Position numbers and translations under genes: made by a program
Notes under the pieces: generated by a model
What the model saw: only the letters and a program-made list of their open reading frames with translations
Databases searched by the model: none
Told to the model about the DNA's origin: nothing
Source of the DNA: Ww85 sp963745765
GTDB taxonomy: Bacteria > Desulfobacterota > Desulfobulbia > Desulfobulbales > Desulfocapsaceae
Direction: 5' to 3'
Assembly: GCA_963745765.1 (NCBI GenBank)
Contig: CAVUYQ010000002.1
Location: 54,037 to 118,036, forward strand
DNA: 64,000 bases
In this document: positions 60,686 to 64,000 of the stretch, piece after piece
How positions within the stretch are numbered: position 1 is the first letter of the stretch
Layout of the letters: the number at the start of each line of letters is the position of its first letter

Positions 60686-60761
60686 TGGTGATCCGGGCAG
60701 GAATCGAACCTGCGACACCGAGATTAGGAATCTCGTGCTCTATCCCCTGAGCTACCGGACC
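60686..60761 (-). tRNA. tRNA-Arg (CCT), complete, carried by the element
   Basis: A full 76-nt cloverleaf on the minus strand: acceptor GGTCCGG/CCGGATC, D arm GCTC-AGGGGATA-GAGC, anticodon arm CGAGA-TTCCTAA-TCTCG, T arm GCAGG-TTCGATT-CCTGC, discriminator A and encoded CCA. It has the same anticodon as the split host gene. The D arm is identical to that gene, but the acceptor and anticodon stems differ, so it is not a simple copy. Confidence 0.95.
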
Positions 60762-60780
60762 ACTCTGTAAAAGTCAGGCT

Positions 60781-60810
60781 GGTATACCAAAAAGGTAGAG
60801 ACCCTGTCAA
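60781..60810 (-). promoter_or_regulatory. promoter of the element-borne tRNA-Arg
   Basis: On the minus strand TTGACA (60810-60805), an 18-bp spacer and TATACC (60786-60781) end 19 bp before the tRNA 5' end. The tRNA can therefore be expressed independently of the host site. Confidence 0.7.
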
Positions 60811-61078
60811 TCCTTTCTGGCGTGAAATGCAGACGTATACTAGTACATTATTCTCGGATTAACTTCAACGATGTCCTACGTTTAAACTGGAAAAGTGTTC
60901 AATATTCTGGTCCTATGTGTGTCCTTGAATCGGTCAGAATAGGAACGACGTGCAAGAACAAAAGCAAACAGCTTGCCAGTGTCTTAGTATTGATATAGCA
61001 TAAGAAAAGTATTTCATGTCGGCTACATGTAGTCATGATACAGACGTATATTCTAACCAGTAGCGTCAGCAAAATACG
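60811..61078. other. gene-free spacer in the element
   Basis: AT-rich sequence with no convincing coding frame. The only structure noted is a 10-bp direct repeat CAGACGTATA at 60830-60839 and 61041-61050. Confidence 0.5.
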
Positions 61079-61382
61079 ATGAAGTCACCGAACCAATTTC
61101 ACCACCCTCTCGAAATACGGTTCTCGTGAATTGGAAAATTACCTCACGGAATCGTTTGTCTTTTTGATCAAACTTATCCTTGAACGGGATGAGGTTTTCG
61201 GGCTGGACTTCCTGAAGAAATTATGTGGCTTTGACGAAGACGATTGTTTTTCCACGTCTGAATCAATCAGCATATCAACTCAGGTCACAGTCGAAGAAGG
61301 ACGCCCTGACATTGAGATCAGAGATGGTGGGGATAAACTGATCTATGGTGAAATCAAACAGGGAATAATGGGAGAACCATGA
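61079..61382 (+). pseudogene. truncated PD-(D/E)XK nuclease-like protein
   Basis: The readable frame 61131-61382 codes ...YLTESFVFLIKLILERDE..., then VEEGRPDIEIRDGG and IYGEIKQG. The GRPDIEI...GEIK spacing fits the D...ExK core of PD-(D/E)XK nucleases. The frame stops directly after this core, so the C-terminal part normally present is missing. An ATG at 61079 (MKSPN) would join in if one extra C in AACC is skipped (FTTLSKYGSRELENYL). Its stop overlaps the next ATG (ATGA). The family of the nuclease is not determined, and the truncated form is unlikely to be active. Confidence 0.6.
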
Positions 61383-62483
61383 ACAATAAAACATTATTTT
61401 TCTATTTACCTATCGTACTTATGTTTTACCCTGAGTGGCTGTGGGATTGCAGCTATGAAACAAAATACACAAGCACTAAGGAATAATGCTGTCGGAACCC
61501 CCAAAGATATAATGATGAGCCAGTTAGTTCCGCCTTTGGAGGGTTTGAGTGTGTAACTATAGCAACAATTTCAAGTGACAACTATGAACCACTTGAGGGT
61601 TGTAATTACACATTAACCATTGATGGAAATATATATGAGTATGTCAATTGGGTTTACTTCTATAAAGATAAGTATGTCGGATATGGTGATCGCCGTGTGT
61701 TCCCTGCACAATTCAACAATCAAATAGAAGCACAACAACGAAAAGTAACAAAAGAGAATCAGCCCAAGCCAACGAAGGTGGGTGAGGAATCTCAGCCTGA
61801 ACCAGATAAACCAGTACCAACTCCGACGAAGGCTGTTGAACCAAAGGCGCTTGTTCTCAAGACAAGTGGCAGTGGGTTCCATATTAACAAAGACGGGCAC
61901 TTACTTACCAATTATCACGTAGTAGATGAGTGCTCAGCTCTGGCTATAATGAAAGAGGGAAAAGAGGGAAACCTTAGTGCTGATTTCAACCGACCCCGTT
62001 AATGACCTGGCTGTATTGAAAGCGTCATTCAAGGTAAACAGTTACGCACAATTCCGGGGAGGAAAGGGCTTGAAGAGAGGCGCAGAGATCACCGTTATTG
62101 GCTACCCTCTCAAAGGGCTGCTCTCAAGTGATGCCACAGCAACGTTTGGATATGTAAATGCTCTCAGAGGTATTAATGACGACTCAAGCAGAATACAGAT
62201 ATCTGCACAGGTACAACCAAGGAAATAGTGGTGTGCAGTGCTCGATGAACATGGTGACATAGTCGGTGTCATTGTCTCCTCTGTAAGTGATAAGTACCTT
62301 TATGAGAAGATTGGCACTGTGCCACAGAATGCTAACTTTGCTATCAATGGTTTATTTGCTAGAACGTTCTTAGATGCTCGAGAGATACCATATAGTCTTG
62401 CCAATGACTCAAGGATTCTAAGTAAAACCGAAATTGTAGAGAAAGGTATCTCATTTACTACTCAGATATTGTGCTATGAGTAA
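61379..62483 (+). pseudogene. lipoprotein with trypsin-like serine protease domain, multiply frameshifted
   Basis: Five single-base shifts must be corrected to read one protein. In order it shows a signal (MNNKTLFFYLPIVLMFY), lipobox LSGCG (61431), an unrecognised region, a Lys/Pro-rich linker (~61740-61830), and a trypsin_2-like domain. The catalytic residues are SGSGFHINKDGHLLTNYHVV (His), STDPVNDLAVLK (Asp) and a disturbed PGNSGGAVLDEHG (Ser) at 62216-62250. It ends in a C-terminal tail closing ILCYE. There are four apparent insertions or deletions outside the serine loop's second shift, yet all motifs survive. It is either a young pseudogene or a badly sequenced intact gene. Confidence 0.75.
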
Positions 62484-62898
62484 CCACGCCCAGCCAAACC
62501 GGGGGATTTCCCACGCATCCATGGGTATCCCCCTTCTTGACTTGAAGGCCCCACCGGTATCGTCGAAAAGAGCTTGATCTTAATGTGGCTCATTTTTCTC
62601 GTTGAGCCAAGCCGAACAACTGGAATGTCTGATTCAATTCGTCAAGAACTCAAAGAGTGATTGCCCATAATTTCAGAGTGTTCAATTATTGTTGCTCTGA
62701 TCCGATCTGAACACATTTGGCAGGTGGTCAGATAAAGCATCAATGTTCTCGTTTGATAAAAATTTTGAGCAGGGTGTCTGGCATCCATGTGATACCCCTG
62801 TTGTGGTAATCTGACATACAGCAAAAAGATGATTTGCACAAATATCTGATCATTTTAGGTTTAAATCGTTCTAGAAAGCACAGCCATTGAGGAATATA
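62484..62898. other. gene-free stretch with a hairpin after the protease
   Basis: The only clear structure is a hairpin at 62501-62533 (GGGGGAT/ATCCCCC outer stem with an inner CCCA/TGGG), followed by TTCTTG, which could serve as a terminator. A second short stem, GGCTCA/TGAGCC, follows further on. No coding frame is convincing on either strand. Confidence 0.5.
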
Positions 62899-63390
62899 AT
62901 GGTATTGCCAATCCAGTCATCAGTTGATGTAACAGAGACCAATGAGACAGGGGACCTTTGTTTCAACTATTCGATACTCGTTCTTATAATCAATAAATCA
63001 TCCTATCGTACCGGTAATGTTGAAATTCAACTAGAAGGGTTATCAATAGGTCTGGATCAAAACCCTTTTCCCGTAGAGTTGTTTTACTGTTTCGCCCCCG
63101 ATGAAACTAAACGGGAAAAGGTAAACAAGGAACTCCAAATTGGCCATTTCTACAAAATTACTGGCAAGGGGATGAAGGCAGAAGCGAAGGATAATATAAC
63201 CTTCTATCATCCCAGATGTGAGGGCATTGATCTCAATGACATACCCCGCAAAATCGCATCTCTATTGGTCGGTGGTATTCCCGATGATGATTTTAATTTC
63301 AAGTATTATGATGGTCTTGAGACCATGAATCAGCGATATTCAAAACACGACATATTTCCAGCATGGCTTTGTTCGTGTGGACCAAGTTGA
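62899..63390 (+). CDS. protein of unknown function
   Basis: A 163-residue soluble protein from ATG 62899 with TGAGG just upstream; a TTG at 62887 is in frame but lies within the ribosome site. I do not recognise the family. It begins MVLPIQSSVDVTETNETGD, is rich in acidic and aromatic residues, and ends with two cysteines (WLCSCGPS). No signal peptide or membrane segment is seen. It is followed after 57 bp by another unrecognised gene on the same strand, so the two may be co-transcribed. Confidence 0.65.
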   Translation: MVLPIQSSVDVTETNETGDLCFNYSILVLIINKSSYRTGNVEIQLEGLSIGLDQNPFPVELFYCFAPDETKREKVNKELQIGHFYKITGKGMKAEAKDNITFYHPRCEGIDLNDIPRKIASLLVGGIPDDDFNFKYYDGLETMNQRYSKHDIFPAWLCSCGPS

Positions 63391-63447
63391 ATCTGGGTTG
63401 AAGTAACACACACTCTACCGACTAAATCTTGAGAGAAGGATAAATCC

Positions 63448-64000
63448 ATGAAGAATTGGAAAACAGATTTCGAGAGGAAAGCTAAACACTACGCTCCATT
63501 CTTGGAAGATAACAGGTCATGGAATGAGTCGAGAAGAGTGACAGGATTGGTGGTATCAGGTGGCGATGATGTCAGGGGATATGCGAATGTTATTCTCTGC
63601 ATTGAAAAAGGTCTTGGATCAAATGAAAAGTTCCTTCGTGAAATCCTTACAATTATAAAAAAAATTCAGAGGGAAGTAAGACGATTTAACCTCCATCTAT
63701 TTTCTTTTGAGTTTGACAATCTAGATTTTGAGCATTTTGATAAACCACTAAAAACTGATTGGTCTATGCCTATCAATCGGATACGAAGAAAATTGTCCGA
63801 ATTTGCTGGGCTGACCTCCTTGCCAAGAGGGAATCCTCTTTCGAAACCACACATTCAAATCAAGAACAGGATTTGCAACAGCAGATACCAGCCTTCGAAA
63901 TCCGATCTTTTGATTTTTATTTGTGATAGCAAAGACAGCCTCAAAATCGAAGGCGATTTGAAAAAACAGTTGACCGAATTGAAGCGAAATGTCTACTGGG
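63448..64000 (+). CDS. protein of unknown function, 3' end outside the window
   Basis: ATG 63448 follows GAGAGAAGGA, and the frame is open for 184 codons to the right edge. It starts MKNWKTDFERKAKHYAPFL. A hydrophobic strand-like segment GLVVSGGDD is followed by a helical stretch, and later LLIFICDSKDSL looks like another core strand, suggesting an alpha/beta fold. I do not recognise the family. Codon use and AT content resemble the other element genes. Confidence 0.65.
   Translation, partial: MKNWKTDFERKAKHYAPFLEDNRSWNESRRVTGLVVSGGDDVRGYANVILCIEKGLGSNEKFLREILTIIKKIQREVRRFNLHLFSFEFDNLDFEHFDKPLKTDWSMPINRIRRKLSEFAGLTSLPRGNPLSKPHIQIKNRICNSRYQPSKSDLLIFICDSKDSLKIEGDLKKQLTELKRNVYW

Larger units (their letters stand above)
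59255..64000. mobile_element. integrated genetic element, left end (right end outside window)
   Basis: It begins where the host tRNA-Arg homology ends and carries a tyrosine recombinase, a complete tRNA-Arg, broken nuclease and protease genes and unrecognised genes. The DNA is visibly more AT-rich than the glgC side. No second attachment site appears before the right edge, so it exceeds 4.7 kb. Confidence 0.8.

Noticed and set aside
62642..62839. Small minus-strand frame in the element as a transposase remnant
   Set aside because: No recognisable motif, no terminal repeats and no ribosome site.
61079..64000. Claim of a new defence system in the element
   Set aside because: The nuclease and protease are broken as read, the two other genes are unrecognised, and the element is cut by the window edge; context alone does not support a functional claim.

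Overview
The window comes from a Gram-negative, sulfate-reducing bacterium, most likely Desulfobacterota and plausibly Desulfobulbales. The left edge holds qmoB-qmoC, the electron-transfer complex that serves APS reductase. LPS-export (LptG-type), MEP-isoprenoid (dxr, ispG) and two-tuf arrangements fit this group. The taxonomic call is inference from gene content, not from a search.

Layout. 1-3.0 kb: end of the qmo operon, closed by a strong terminator. 3.1-5.2 kb: tRNA-Thr, -Tyr, -Gly, -Thr, tuf, rpmG and tRNA-Trp. 5.2-37.05 kb: one very long, almost uninterrupted ribosomal and RNA-polymerase block (secE-nusG-rplKAJL-rpoBC, rpsLG-fusA-tuf, the S10/spc/alpha genes with secY, map and infA, rpoA-rplQ) that ends at a rho-independent terminator. 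37-51 kb: a YkgJ-type protein, rpsB-tsf-pyrH-frr-uppS-cdsA-dxr-rseP-tsaB-ispG-proS (translation, envelope and isoprenoid genes, many with ATGA overlaps) and a RelA/SpoT-family gene. 51-55 kb: an Smr-domain protein, an FKBP, and a minus-strand run of crcB, an LptF/G-family permease and a DUF362 gene. 55-59.1 kb: a DHH phosphoesterase and two overlapping glgC paralogues.

59.2-64 kb: start of an integrated element. A host tRNA-Arg(CCT) gene is cut in its anticodon loop; next to the cut lie a tyrosine recombinase and, on the other strand, a complete tRNA-Arg(CCT) with its own promoter. Beyond it are a truncated PD-(D/E)XK-type nuclease, a multiply frameshifted lipoprotein trypsin-like protease and two unrecognised genes. 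The right end of the element is outside the window.

Sequence quality matters for reading this window. Six conserved genes outside the element (rpoC, rplX, map, Smr, FKBP, DUF362) each carry one apparent extra base. rpoC and map are normally essential, so at least some of these are probably sequencing or assembly errors. The element carries more such indels per kilobase, so real decay and poor sequence quality cannot be separated there from this sequence alone.
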